Shown: positions 1 to 5,335 of the stretch, one piece after another | Layout of the letters: each line of letters starts with the position of its first letter | How positions within the stretch are numbered: the stretch's first letter is position 1 | From: Actinomycetota bacterium | Lineage (GTDB): Bacteria > Actinomycetota > Actinomycetes > Propionibacteriales > Nocardioidaceae | Direction of reading: 5' to 3' | Assembly (NCBI GenBank): GCA_009702305.1 | Contig: WLIH01000120.1 | Span: 1-7,373 of the forward strand | DNA length: 7,373 bases | Program-made: the position numbers and the translations under genes | Notes under the pieces: generated by a model | Seen by the model: only the letters and a program-made list of their open reading frames with translations | Told to the model about the DNA's origin: nothing | Database searches by the model: none

Positions 1-16
1 GAGGTCCCCTTCCTCA
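1..16 (+). promoter_or_regulatory. possible leader hairpin of pilin copy 1
   Basis: GAGG at 1-4 can pair with CCTC at 12-15 around a 7-base loop, 24 bases before the pilin ATG. It sits at the window edge, so its left arm may be cut off. It resembles the TGAGG/CCTCA hairpins ahead of copies 2 and 3. Alone it would not be convincing. Confidence 0.3.
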
Positions 17-39
17 CGCCGAACGATTGGGAGTGCTCC

Positions 40-252
40 ATGATCGACTACCTGCGCATCATGCTCAACGCCCGCCTCGCCAAGATGGACGAGCGCGGCG
101 CCTCCGCCGTCGAGTACGGCCTGCTCATCGCCGGGATCGCCGCCGTCATCGTCGTCGCCGTCGTCGCCCTCGGTCCCGTCGTGAAGAGCGCCTTCACCAA
201 CACCTGCTCCTCCATCAAGGGCGCCGCGAGCACCACGGCCACCTGCGCCTGA
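40..252 (+). CDS. Flp family type IVb pilin (copy 1 of 3)
   Basis: This is a 70-aa Flp-type prepilin, the structural subunit of Tad/Flp pili. After leader removal the inner-membrane subunit is polymerised into a thin adhesive pilus. The leader ends at Gly20 and is followed by ASAVEYGL, the class III prepilin peptidase (TadV/CpaA type) motif with Glu at +5 and Tyr at +6. The hydrophobic helix runs from about residue 27 to 48, and the short C-terminal tail has Cys56 and Cys69, which could form a disulfide. GGGAG eight bases before the ATG supports the start. It is the first of three tandem copies and differs from copy 2 at only three residues (V48I, T53S, S57T). Longer frames overlapping it, on either strand, are shadows. 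The family call is secure. Whether it is the major pilin cannot be told here, because no assembly genes are in the window. Confidence 0.95.
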   Translation: MIDYLRIMLNARLAKMDERGASAVEYGLLIAGIAAVIVVAVVALGPVVKSAFTNTCSSIKGAASTTATCA

Positions 253-263
253 ACGTCCCCCGT

Positions 264-342
264 ACGACAGCCCCCGTCCTGGCCGCACGCCTGAGCGCCC
301 CGTCGACCTACGTCGAGAAGGGCTCCGGACGGGGGCTGTCGT
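264..342 (+). terminator. 16-bp perfect inverted repeat after pilin copy 1
   Basis: Bases 264-279 and 327-342 are perfect reverse complements (arms ACGACAGCCCCCGTCC and its complement) around a 47-base loop, starting 11 bases after the pilin stop. Such a strong G/C stem could stop or slow transcription, or protect the upstream pilin mRNA from 3' exonucleases and so set the level of copy 1 against copies 2 and 3. There is no T tract, as is common for actinobacterial terminators. The long loop is unusual for an intrinsic terminator, so mRNA stabilisation or a protein site are alternatives. Confidence 0.5.
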
Positions 343-386
343 CGTCCGCGATCTCCCGACTCGCAACCTCGATCGGGGCGACGGAG

Positions 387-402
387 TAGTCCGAACGGAC
401 TA
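387..402. promoter_or_regulatory. 16-bp palindrome, possible operator upstream of pilin copy 2
   Basis: TAGTCCG, AA, CGGACTA forms a perfect dyad with 7-base arms, about 105 bases before the ATG of copy 2. Its size and symmetry suit a dimeric DNA-binding regulator such as a LuxR/NarL-type or TetR-type protein. No regulator gene is present in the window and no clear -35/-10 pair is seen beside it. A functional operator is therefore an inference. Confidence 0.35.
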
Positions 403-456
403 GGGACAACCGCATCATCACCCGATCCGGTCAGTGCCTCGTCTCCGGCAGAGTCT

Positions 457-483
457 TCCTCGTGAGGGAACTCCTCACGAGGA
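457..483 (+). promoter_or_regulatory. 11-bp leader hairpin of pilin copy 2
   Basis: TCCTCGTGAGG (457-467) and its exact complement (473-483) enclose a 5-base loop, ten bases before the GGGGAGA ribosome binding site of copy 2. The inner part TGAGG/CCTCA recurs ahead of copy 3 and probably copy 1. A stable 5'-UTR stem here could protect the message or modulate translation. A protein-binding dyad in the DNA is an alternative reading. Confidence 0.5.
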
Positions 484-507
484 CCACTCACCTGGGGAGA
501 ATCTCGA

Positions 508-720
508 ATGATCGACTACCTGCGCATCATGCTCAACGCCCGCCTCGCCAAGATGGACGAGCGCGGCGCCTCGGCCGTGGAGTACGGCCTGCTCATCGCC
601 GGCATCGCCGCGGTCATCGTCGTCGCCGTGGTCGCGCTGGGCCCGGTCATCAAGAGCGCCTTCAGCAACACCTGCACCTCGATCAAGGGCGCCGCGAGCA
701 CGACCGCGACCTGCGCCTGA
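508..720 (+). CDS. Flp family type IVb pilin (copy 2 of 3)
   Basis: This is a 70-aa Flp prepilin nearly identical to the upstream copy. It has the same leader up to Gly20, the ASAVEYGL processing motif, a hydrophobic helix of about 22 residues, and Cys56 and Cys69 in the tail. GGGGAGA followed by seven bases precedes the ATG. The first 65 coding bases match copy 1 exactly, whereas 16 of the following 48 codons differ, 13 of them synonymously. That suggests recent conversion of the 5' part or constraint on it. The product should be an exported, polymerised pilus subunit processed by a prepilin peptidase encoded elsewhere. A 232-aa frame opening at 462 and overlapping this gene in another reading frame is not real. 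It is only the out-of-frame upstream extension of copy 3. Confidence 0.95.
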   Translation: MIDYLRIMLNARLAKMDERGASAVEYGLLIAGIAAVIVVAVVALGPVIKSAFSNTCTSIKGAASTTATCA

Positions 721-722
721 GC

Positions 723-745
723 GTCGCCCCGCGACGCGGGGCGAC
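723..745 (+). terminator. 10-bp GC hairpin just after pilin copy 2
   Basis: GTCGCCCCGC (723-732), a GAC triloop and the exact complement (736-745) begin two bases after the stop codon of copy 2. The stem is very stable and there is no T tract. It may be a Rho-independent terminator of the actinobacterial U-less type, an attenuator, or an mRNA 3'-end stabiliser. Confidence 0.6.
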
Positions 746-790
746 ACCCGGTGGCTCCGGCCACCAGCGCTTTCCTGGAGGGGGGAGCAC

Positions 791-848
791 CGACCCTCGT
801 CGGGCGGACCACGGCCAGATCCTGTGCCACGTCCCCCGTCGAGGGTCG
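791..848 (+). repeat. imperfect long inverted repeat between pilin copies 2 and 3
   Basis: CGACCCTCG (791-799) is the exact complement of 840-848. The pairing continues inward past a T-T mismatch, with CGGGCGGAC (801-809) facing GTCCCCCG (831-838) through one bulged C. That gives a stem of about 17 pairs with a 21-base loop. It is a second structured element in the 227-base spacer. It may work with the preceding hairpin to separate expression of copy 3. Confidence 0.4.
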
Positions 849-903
849 ACCCGCATCACCAGCAGCACCCGTTCGTCGGGTCGACGACCTGACAACACGC
901 GCA

Positions 904-917
904 TGAGGGGTGCCTCA
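904..917 (+). promoter_or_regulatory. leader hairpin of pilin copy 3
   Basis: TGAGG (904-908) pairs with CCTCA (913-917) around a 4-base loop. The end of CCTCA lies 30 bases before the ATG, the same distance as in copy 2. The stem is only five pairs, so the main support is its recurrence in the pilin leaders. Confidence 0.35.
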
Positions 918-947
918 CCGCGCGACACATCACACTGGGAGAACACC

Positions 948-1160
948 ATGCTCGACTACCTGCGCACCTTGCTCACCGCCCGCCGCACCACGTCGGAGGA
1001 GCGCGGCGCCTCAGCCGTCGAGTACGGCCTCCTCATCGCCGGCATCGCCGCGGTCATCGTCGTCGCCGTCGTCGCGCTCGGCCCCGTCATCAAGGGCGCC
1101 TTCACCAGCACCTGCACGCAGATGACCTCGGCCTGCGTCGCCAGCGGCAGCTGCGCCTGA
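948..1160 (+). CDS. Flp family type IVb pilin (copy 3 of 3, divergent)
   Basis: This is a 70-aa Flp prepilin with the same core as its two neighbours: leader to Gly20, then ASAVEYGL and a hydrophobic helix. The leader (MLDYLRTLLTARRTTSEERG) and tail differ. The tail has three cysteines (56, 63 and 69) instead of two and lacks the Lys-Gly-Ala-Ala segment. GGGAGA lies five bases before the ATG. The extra, unpaired cysteine and the divergent tail suggest a specialised or minor pilin rather than a redundant copy; this is inference. The transcript ends at a strong 18-bp hairpin that separates it from the convergent M48 protease gene. Confidence 0.94.
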   Translation: MLDYLRTLLTARRTTSEERGASAVEYGLLIAGIAAVIVVAVVALGPVIKGAFTSTCTQMTSACVASGSCA

Positions 1161-1177
1161 CCCGTCCGCTCGCTCGC

Positions 1178-1216
1178 CACGAGGCCCGGTCGACCGTCGG
1201 TCGACCGGGCCTCGTG
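1178..1216. terminator. bidirectional terminator hairpin between convergent genes
   Basis: An 18-base arm (1178-1195, starting CACGAGGCCCGG) is followed by a GTC loop and its perfect complement (1199-1216). It begins 17 bases after the stop of pilin copy 3 and 22 bases beyond the stop of the M48 gene on the other strand. That is the place and symmetry expected for a shared terminator. No T tract follows on either strand, which is usual for actinobacteria. Confidence 0.8.
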
Positions 1217-1238
1217 CTGCGCGCGTCGTCCTGGGTGC

Positions 1239-2510
1239 CTAGGACCCGCTCCCACTCATCCGCTGTGCCATCCGCTCAGCCAGCGCGATCCGGGTCAGCC
1301 CCGTCGGGTGGCTGCCGAACCACACCTGCGACCAGGTCGAGGGCGTCGGGTCGGCGAGCGACCGCAACCCGAGCTCGCGCTGCATCGAGATGAACGCCTC
1401 CGGGTCGCGGGTCGCCTCGAGCGCACCGAGGTCGGCGCGGGTCTCGATCTGGCGGCTGACGGTGTTCTGCACCGGACTGGCCAGCAGCGTGCCGATCGCG
1501 AGCAGGGCGAGCACACGAGGCACCACGCGCCCGTCGACCGGCAGCTCCGGCGCCTGCGGCTCGTCGGCGTCCTCCGGGCGTCGTCCGAGCAGCAGCCCGA
1601 GCAGGCCGACCGCGAGGGCCGCGCCGCACGCGCCCAGCAGCGACCCGGTCAGCACGTCGTCGTAGCGAGCGTGGGTCAGCTCGTGCGCCACCACCGACAC
1701 CGCCTGGTCGGTGCTGAGGTCGTCGACCAGGGTGTCGTAGACGACCACCCGCCGGGTGCTGCCGAAGCCGGAGACGTAGGCGTTGAGCGTGGTCGTACGC
1801 CGTGACGCGTCGGCCACCAGCACGTCGTCGACCTGGACCCCCTCCTCCGCGGCCACGGCGAGGATCCGGCTGCGCAGGTCGCCGTCCGGCAGGGGCGTGA
1901 AGGAGCTGAAGAGCGGCTCGACCAGCACCGGGTAGACGAACGAGCCGAGCAGCACGAGGACCCCGAGGGTCGCGCCGGCGATCGCCGGCCACCGACGACG
2001 CCAACGACGCATGCAGAAGATCAGGGCGAGCAGCCCGAGGGAGGTGACGACGACCTGGACCGCCTCGTGCAGGACCAGGTCGCGGGCGAAGCCCGCCCAG
2101 CCCTGGGTGGACAGGCCGTAGTCGAGTTGGTGACGACGCAGCGCCACCGCGAACGGCAGCGTCACGACCCGTGCGATCACCGCCAGCGTGAGGACGGCCA
2201 GCGGCACCTGCAGCCACCAGCGCCCGGGCAGGCGGGCGACCAGCGTGCGTCCGGTGCGACCGAAGCCGAGCCATCCGGCCAGCACCACCGACACCACCAG
2301 CGAGCTGCGGCTCCACAGCCGGGCCCAGCGGGCGTACTCCTCGGCACGCTGGATCTCGGCGCTGGAGTAGACCTGGTCGGCCGGCACCGGCTGCAGCCGG
2401 CCGCCCGGCACGACGTCCCACGGGACCCGCCACCAGGCCAGCAGCGCGAAGGTCGCTGCGGCGGCCACCACCACGACGAGAGCGGTACGACGATGGGCGG
2501 GCGCGGTCAC
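1239..2510 (-). CDS. M48 family (Ste24-like) membrane metalloprotease
   Basis: This is a 423-aa integral membrane zinc endopeptidase resembling the Ste24/CAAX prenyl protease 1 branch of M48. About five hydrophobic segments lie before the active site (roughly 9-28, 68-83, 99-119, 148-166, 174-198) and two after it (288-309, 331-348). The zinc motif HELTH is at 276-280 with catalytic Glu277, and ETRAD at 356-360 gives the third ligand Glu356. NAYVSGFG (243-250), the RRHQLDYGLSTQ stretch (125-136) and HPTGLTRI (401-408) are typical family features. The GTG start at 2510 overlaps the TGA of the preceding gene as GTGA. This points to translational coupling; the open frame continuing upstream to 3251 is only a shadow. 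In bacteria such proteases act in envelope protein quality control. The substrate here is unknown. It is the last gene of the riboswitch-led operon. Confidence 0.9.
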   Translation of the reverse strand: MTAPAHRRTALVVVVAAAATFALLAWWRVPWDVVPGGRLQPVPADQVYSSAEIQRAEEYARWARLWSRSSLVVSVVLAGWLGFGRTGRTLVARLPGRWWLQVPLAVLTLAVIARVVTLPFAVALRRHQLDYGLSTQGWAGFARDLVLHEAVQVVVTSLGLLALIFCMRRWRRRWPAIAGATLGVLVLLGSFVYPVLVEPLFSSFTPLPDGDLRSRILAVAAEEGVQVDDVLVADASRRTTTLNAYVSGFGSTRRVVVYDTLVDDLSTDQAVSVVAHELTHARYDDVLTGSLLGACGAALAVGLLGLLLGRRPEDADEPQAPELPVDGRVVPRVLALLAIGTLLASPVQNTVSRQIETRADLGALEATRDPEAFISMQRELGLRSLADPTPSTWSQVWFGSHPTGLTRIALAERMAQRMSGSGS

Positions 2511-3694
2511 AGCGCCAAGTCTGCCAGCCGCTCCTGCCACAGGCCGGTGAGCTGGGCGATGCTCAGCCCGAAGCTCTGCTCCAACGCGGTGTCGAGGTCC
2601 GCGCCGGCCGCGGTGGCGTCGTAGAGGGCGACCAGAGCAGTCTCTCCCCCGCGCTCGGCCAGCAGCGCACACGCGATCCAGGCGCTCTCGTACGCCGCCC
2701 CGAGGTGGGCGGTGGTGATGTCGAACTCCGCCGTCCCGGGCAGCTGCGCGGGCGGTCCGTCGGCCCGCACCTGCTCGATGGCCTGGGCGGCCGTGGTCGT
2801 GATCGGCAGGTCGACGTCGCGCAGGGCGACGTAGTCGGCGAAGCCCTCGATCAACCACAGCGGCGCACGGCTCGTCTCGGCCCCCGTCGCGGCGTGGGTG
2901 GCCTCGTGGCTCATCACGACCTGGGCGCCCTGCTCGCGCAACCGGTCGAACTGCGACGGGTTGACGAACACGTGCACCGGTGAGGTGGCGGACAGCTCGC
3001 CGTCGACCGAGGCGGTGACGGCGGCGATCGAGGAGTAGGTGCCGACAGACGCGTCGAGCATCCGGTCGAGCCCGGCCTCGGTGCGCGGCACCTCCACCAC
3101 GAGTCCTCCGGGCCACGTCGGCACGACCGCGCGGACGGTCGGCACGGCGCGCTCGGCCAGGCGCGCGTAGCGCTCGACGTCGTCGACGGAGGCGGCCGCC
3201 ATCACCAGCGTCGTGGACGTGCGCCGCACCTCGAGACGGTCGGTGAGCCACAGGGGCGAGCGACGACTGCCTCCGCCGACGTACTCCACGGCGACCCGGC
3301 CCTCCTCCGAGCGCAGGTGCACCGTCACCTCGGTCCGCGAGGGCCCGGGGTCGAAGCCGTGGATCTGCCAGCTGACGTCGACCGCCGCCGACCAGCGCCC
3401 GTCGACGTCGATACCGCTCGCCTGGTCGACGTAGCGCAGTGAGACCGAGCGGAGGTCGAGCTCGCGGGCATTGTCGACGATCGCGCTCAAGCGGGCGGCC
3501 GAGCGCTCGTCGCCGACCGGCGCCAGGGCTGCGGCGCCGGCGCTGTCACCGTCGCGGATCGCTGTCTGCAGGCTCTGCACCGCGACGGTCGCGAGTCCGG
3601 GCTCGACGACCGACACGGCCGGCGACGGGCGGGGAGCGACGTGCTGCGCGTCGTCCAGGACCCGGGTCAGGGCTACCGCCGCCACCACCAGCAC
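2507..3694 (-). CDS. membrane-anchored HExxH (gluzincin-like) protein, start uncertain
   Basis: From the GTG at 3694 this encodes 395 aa. HEATH (263-267) followed by WLIEGFADYVALRD with Glu283 is the zinc-site arrangement of gluzincin peptidases of the peptidase-MA-like kind. Residues about 36-140 look like a small alpha+beta accessory domain, which I do not recognise with confidence. The 3694 start is poor: it has no SD sequence and falls inside a hydrophobic stretch. The frame stays open upstream and encodes a Pro/Arg-rich cytosolic piece, RPGRPRWWR, then VALALCLVLVVAAVAL, a good membrane anchor. No ATG, GTG or TTG exists there. CTG codons occur at 3793 and at 3802, the latter overlapping the TGA of the NlpC/P60 gene as CTGA. 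I therefore infer a non-canonical, coupled start giving about 428-431 aa. The catalytic domain would face outside. Substrate and activity are unknown. Confidence 0.8.
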   Translation of the reverse strand: MLVVAAVALTRVLDDAQHVAPRPSPAVSVVEPGLATVAVQSLQTAIRDGDSAGAAALAPVGDERSAARLSAIVDNARELDLRSVSLRYVDQASGIDVDGRWSAAVDVSWQIHGFDPGPSRTEVTVHLRSEEGRVAVEYVGGGSRRSPLWLTDRLEVRRTSTTLVMAAASVDDVERYARLAERAVPTVRAVVPTWPGGLVVEVPRTEAGLDRMLDASVGTYSSIAAVTASVDGELSATSPVHVFVNPSQFDRLREQGAQVVMSHEATHAATGAETSRAPLWLIEGFADYVALRDVDLPITTTAAQAIEQVRADGPPAQLPGTAEFDITTAHLGAAYESAWIACALLAERGGETALVALYDATAAGADLDTALEQSFGLSIAQLTGLWQERLADLAL

Positions 3695-3798
3695 CAGGCA
3701 CAGGGCGAGCGCGACCCGCCACCACCGAGGGCGACCGGGCCGGGCCGGAGTGCGCGGCGCTGACGTCGTCAGCCCGGCACCGTCGTCGGACAGACCGA

Positions 3799-4782
3799 TC
3801 AGCCCGGGCGGACGGCGCCGACGTACGGCATGGAGTAGAGCGAGGAGACCAGCACGCCGGAGCCGGGGTTGGCCGCGTGCACGATCATGCCGTTGCCGAT
3901 GTACATACCGACGTGGCTGATCGGGCTGTAGTAGAAGACCAGGTCACCCGGCGCGAGGTCGCTCGCGGCGATGTGGGGGCCGGAGGAGAACTGCGCGCTC
4001 GAGGAGTGCGGCAGCGAGACCCCTGCCTGCGCCCAGGCCATCATCGTGAGGCCGGAGCAGTCGAACGCGCTCGGACCGGCAGCGCCGTAGACGTAGCTGT
4101 CGCCGACCTGGGCCATGGCGTAGCCGATGGCGGCGGCGGCGCGGCCACTGGCCGGGACGGTCGAGGGCAGACGCACCTCGCCGCGCGACAGGATCGCGTC
4201 GCGCTCCTCGGCCTCGAGCCGCTCGAGCAGCGACTTCGCCTCGGCGAGCTTGGCATCGATGGTCGAGCGCTCCCGGGCGAGCTCGGCCTGGGTGGCCGCG
4301 AGCTCGGCGGCGCGCTTGGCGGTCGCCTGGCTGCGGATGTCGAGCGCCTTCGCCTCGGCGGCGTAGCGATCGAAGAGCTGGTCCTGGAGCGCGCTGTAGG
4401 ACGACATGGTCGAGAGCTGGGCCAGGAAGGCCGACGGATCGTCGGAGACGACGACCTGGCTCACGGCCGAGAGGCTCTGGCCCTCGTACTGCCGCACGAC
4501 GGAGTCGCGGACCTGGCCACGGACGATCTCGAGCTGGGTGCCCTGGCGCTGCTGGTCCGAGGTCAGCGCCTTGAGGTCGCGCTTGAGGTCGGTGAGCTCG
4601 AGGCGAGCGTCGTTGTAGCGCTCCGAGGCCTGCTCGGCCTCGTGGAAGAGTCGGTCCACGCGTGCCTGGACATCCTTGATGTCCGGCTCGGCCTGGGCCG
4701 GCGAGGAGGGGATGAGTCCGATGACACCGACCAGGGTCAGTCCCACCAAAGCGCTGCTGAGTCGCTTCCGTCCGTGCTGCAC
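3799..4782 (-). CDS. secreted NlpC/P60 peptidoglycan endopeptidase with coiled coil
   Basis: From the GTG at 4782 this is a 327-aa cell-wall hydrolase cutting peptide stems of peptidoglycan. It has a Sec signal peptide with an RKR n-region and a hydrophobic core, and probable cleavage after PAQA (residue 31). A long coiled coil follows (about 33-200), then a C-terminal NlpC/P60 domain (about 213-327). The catalytic residues are Cys242 in FDCSG, His290 in SHVGMYIG and His302 in IVHAA. The order matches RipA-type actinobacterial proteins, where the coiled coil is thought to control activity or partner binding. GGGAG lies seven bases before this GTG. An in-frame ATG at 4845 would add 21 residues, but that segment is the 3' half of the c-di-AMP riboswitch and would bury the signal peptide, so I reject it. 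It is the first gene of a three-gene operon. Confidence 0.92.
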   Translation of the reverse strand: MQHGRKRLSSALVGLTLVGVIGLIPSSPAQAEPDIKDVQARVDRLFHEAEQASERYNDARLELTDLKRDLKALTSDQQRQGTQLEIVRGQVRDSVVRQYEGQSLSAVSQVVVSDDPSAFLAQLSTMSSYSALQDQLFDRYAAEAKALDIRSQATAKRAAELAATQAELARERSTIDAKLAEAKSLLERLEAEERDAILSRGEVRLPSTVPASGRAAAAIGYAMAQVGDSYVYGAAGPSAFDCSGLTMMAWAQAGVSLPHSSSAQFSSGPHIAASDLAPGDLVFYYSPISHVGMYIGNGMIVHAANPGSGVLVSSLYSMPYVGAVRPG

Positions 4783-4808
4783 GAGCGAGCGGTCTCCCTG
4801 CTGTCGTA

Positions 4809-4960
4809 CGCCTACCGGGTGAGCTGACGGATTCGGGCACGACATGCCCTACTCCCGCTCCTCGGCCCGGTGCTGCGACCGCCTTGCGGGAGATTCACCC
4901 CAGAAGAGTTGGTTCCCCGGCTCCGAGCCCCCGAGGGCCCGAACTCAGCGCGGTGCTCGC
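4809..4960 (-). ncRNA. c-di-AMP riboswitch (ydaO/yuaA type)
   Basis: Read on the minus strand, three hallmark blocks of the ydaO class occur in order. They are GGAGCCGGGGAACCAA (4924-4909), GGGGUGAAUC (4901-4892) and CCGAAUCCGUCAGCU (4836-4822), the last followed by a GUAGGCG-like end (4815-4809). Internal helices are visible: CUCCCGC (4892-4886) pairs with GCGGGAG (4858-4852), and GGGCA (4849-4845) pairs with UGCCC (4839-4835). The outer helix can form from ACCG and UGAG (near 4954-4944) with CUCA and CGGU (near 4821-4814). The 5' boundary is approximate. This class senses c-di-AMP and in actinobacteria typically precedes cell-wall hydrolase genes (NlpC/P60, Rpf), usually lowering expression when ligand is bound. 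It ends 26 bases before the GTG start of the NlpC/P60 gene. I see no clear intrinsic terminator in that gap. Confidence 0.92.
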
Positions 4961-5001
4961 GCGGACCGGTTGGTCCACTTCCACGAGCACCTGAGTGAGT
5001 G

Positions 5002-5031
5002 AGGCTAGTCGGCGCCGCGACGGCGTACCAA
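5002..5031 (-). promoter_or_regulatory. probable promoter of the riboswitch operon
   Basis: On the minus strand, TTGGTA (5031-5026) and TAGCCT (5007-5002) are separated by 18 bases. They match four of six -35 positions and the actinobacterial TANNNT -10. Transcription would start near 4995, about 35 bases before the predicted riboswitch and about 213 bases before the GTG. The position fits well, but the prediction rests on short motifs. Confidence 0.5.
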
Positions 5032-5047
5032 ACTTTCGCCGCATGTC

Positions 5048-5072
5048 GCACCGTGTTTTCGCCCACGGGTGC
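5048..5072 (-). terminator. possible terminator hairpin after the four-cysteine gene
   Basis: GCACC and GTG (5048-5055) pair with CAC and GGTGC (5064-5072), with one bulged G and an 8-base loop. This makes eight pairs about 57 bases beyond the stop of the 68-aa gene and just before the riboswitch operon promoter. No T tract follows. The location suits a terminator, but the stem is weaker than the others in this window. Confidence 0.3.
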
Positions 5073-5128
5073 GGATCTCGACGACCGGATGGTCACGCAC
5101 GTCACTCGAGCCCCACCCGCACCACGGA

Positions 5129-5335
5129 TCACGCCGACTCGGCCTCCGGCCCCGCCATCGGCTGGACCAGGCGCAACGGTGGCACCAGGCCCCCGGCGGC
5201 GAGCGCGTCGAACGCGCGCCGCTCCTCGTCGTCGAAGGTCAGCTCGGGGGGCGGCCCGAGCAGCACGGTGACCACGCAGTCGTGGCAGGCCAGCGCGCGC
5301 ACCACGCAGGTGTCGCAGTCGATTCTCGTCGTCAT
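5129..5335 (-). CDS. small four-cysteine protein of unknown function (68 aa)
   Basis: This is a 68-aa acidic protein with a compact cysteine cluster near the N-terminus: Cys7, Cys10, Cys17 and Cys20 in CDTCVVRALACHDC, two CxxC pairs six residues apart. His18 lies among them. This suggests a small zinc (or possibly Fe-S) knuckle. It is followed by a hydrophobic VVTVLLG strand and a predicted helical FDDEERRAFDALAAGGL segment ending in VPPLRL. I recall similar short hypothetical proteins in actinobacteria, but I cannot assign a function. The in-frame ATG at 5335 is chosen because the cysteine cluster starts right after it. The open frame continues upstream, antisense to nothing real and out of frame with the NYN gene. 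There is no SD sequence. The promoter-like element directly upstream would give a leaderless mRNA. The gene follows the NYN gene by 65 bases. Confidence 0.8.
   Translation of the reverse strand: MTTRIDCDTCVVRALACHDCVVTVLLGPPPELTFDDEERRAFDALAAGGLVPPLRLVQPMAGPEAESA

Noticed and set aside
462..947. Upstream extension of pilin copy 3, giving 232 aa.
   Set aside because: It reads out of frame through copy 2 and the spacer. Copy 3 has its own SD sequence and ATG at 948.
2511..3251. Upstream extension of the M48 protease frame, giving 670 aa.
   Set aside because: The extra part is Arg/Ala-rich low-complexity shadow sequence antisense-free but overlapping the HExxH gene in another frame. The GTGA overlap gives the natural start at 2510.
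3439..4827. Long plus-strand open frame (462 aa) opposite the NlpC/P60 gene.
   Set aside because: Its composition is typical of a GC-rich antisense shadow. The minus-strand product has a signal peptide and a complete catalytic triad.
4783..4845. Start of the NlpC/P60 gene at the ATG at 4845.
   Set aside because: The segment is the 3' part of the c-di-AMP riboswitch and would place 21 extra residues before a normal signal peptide. The GTG at 4782 has its own SD sequence.
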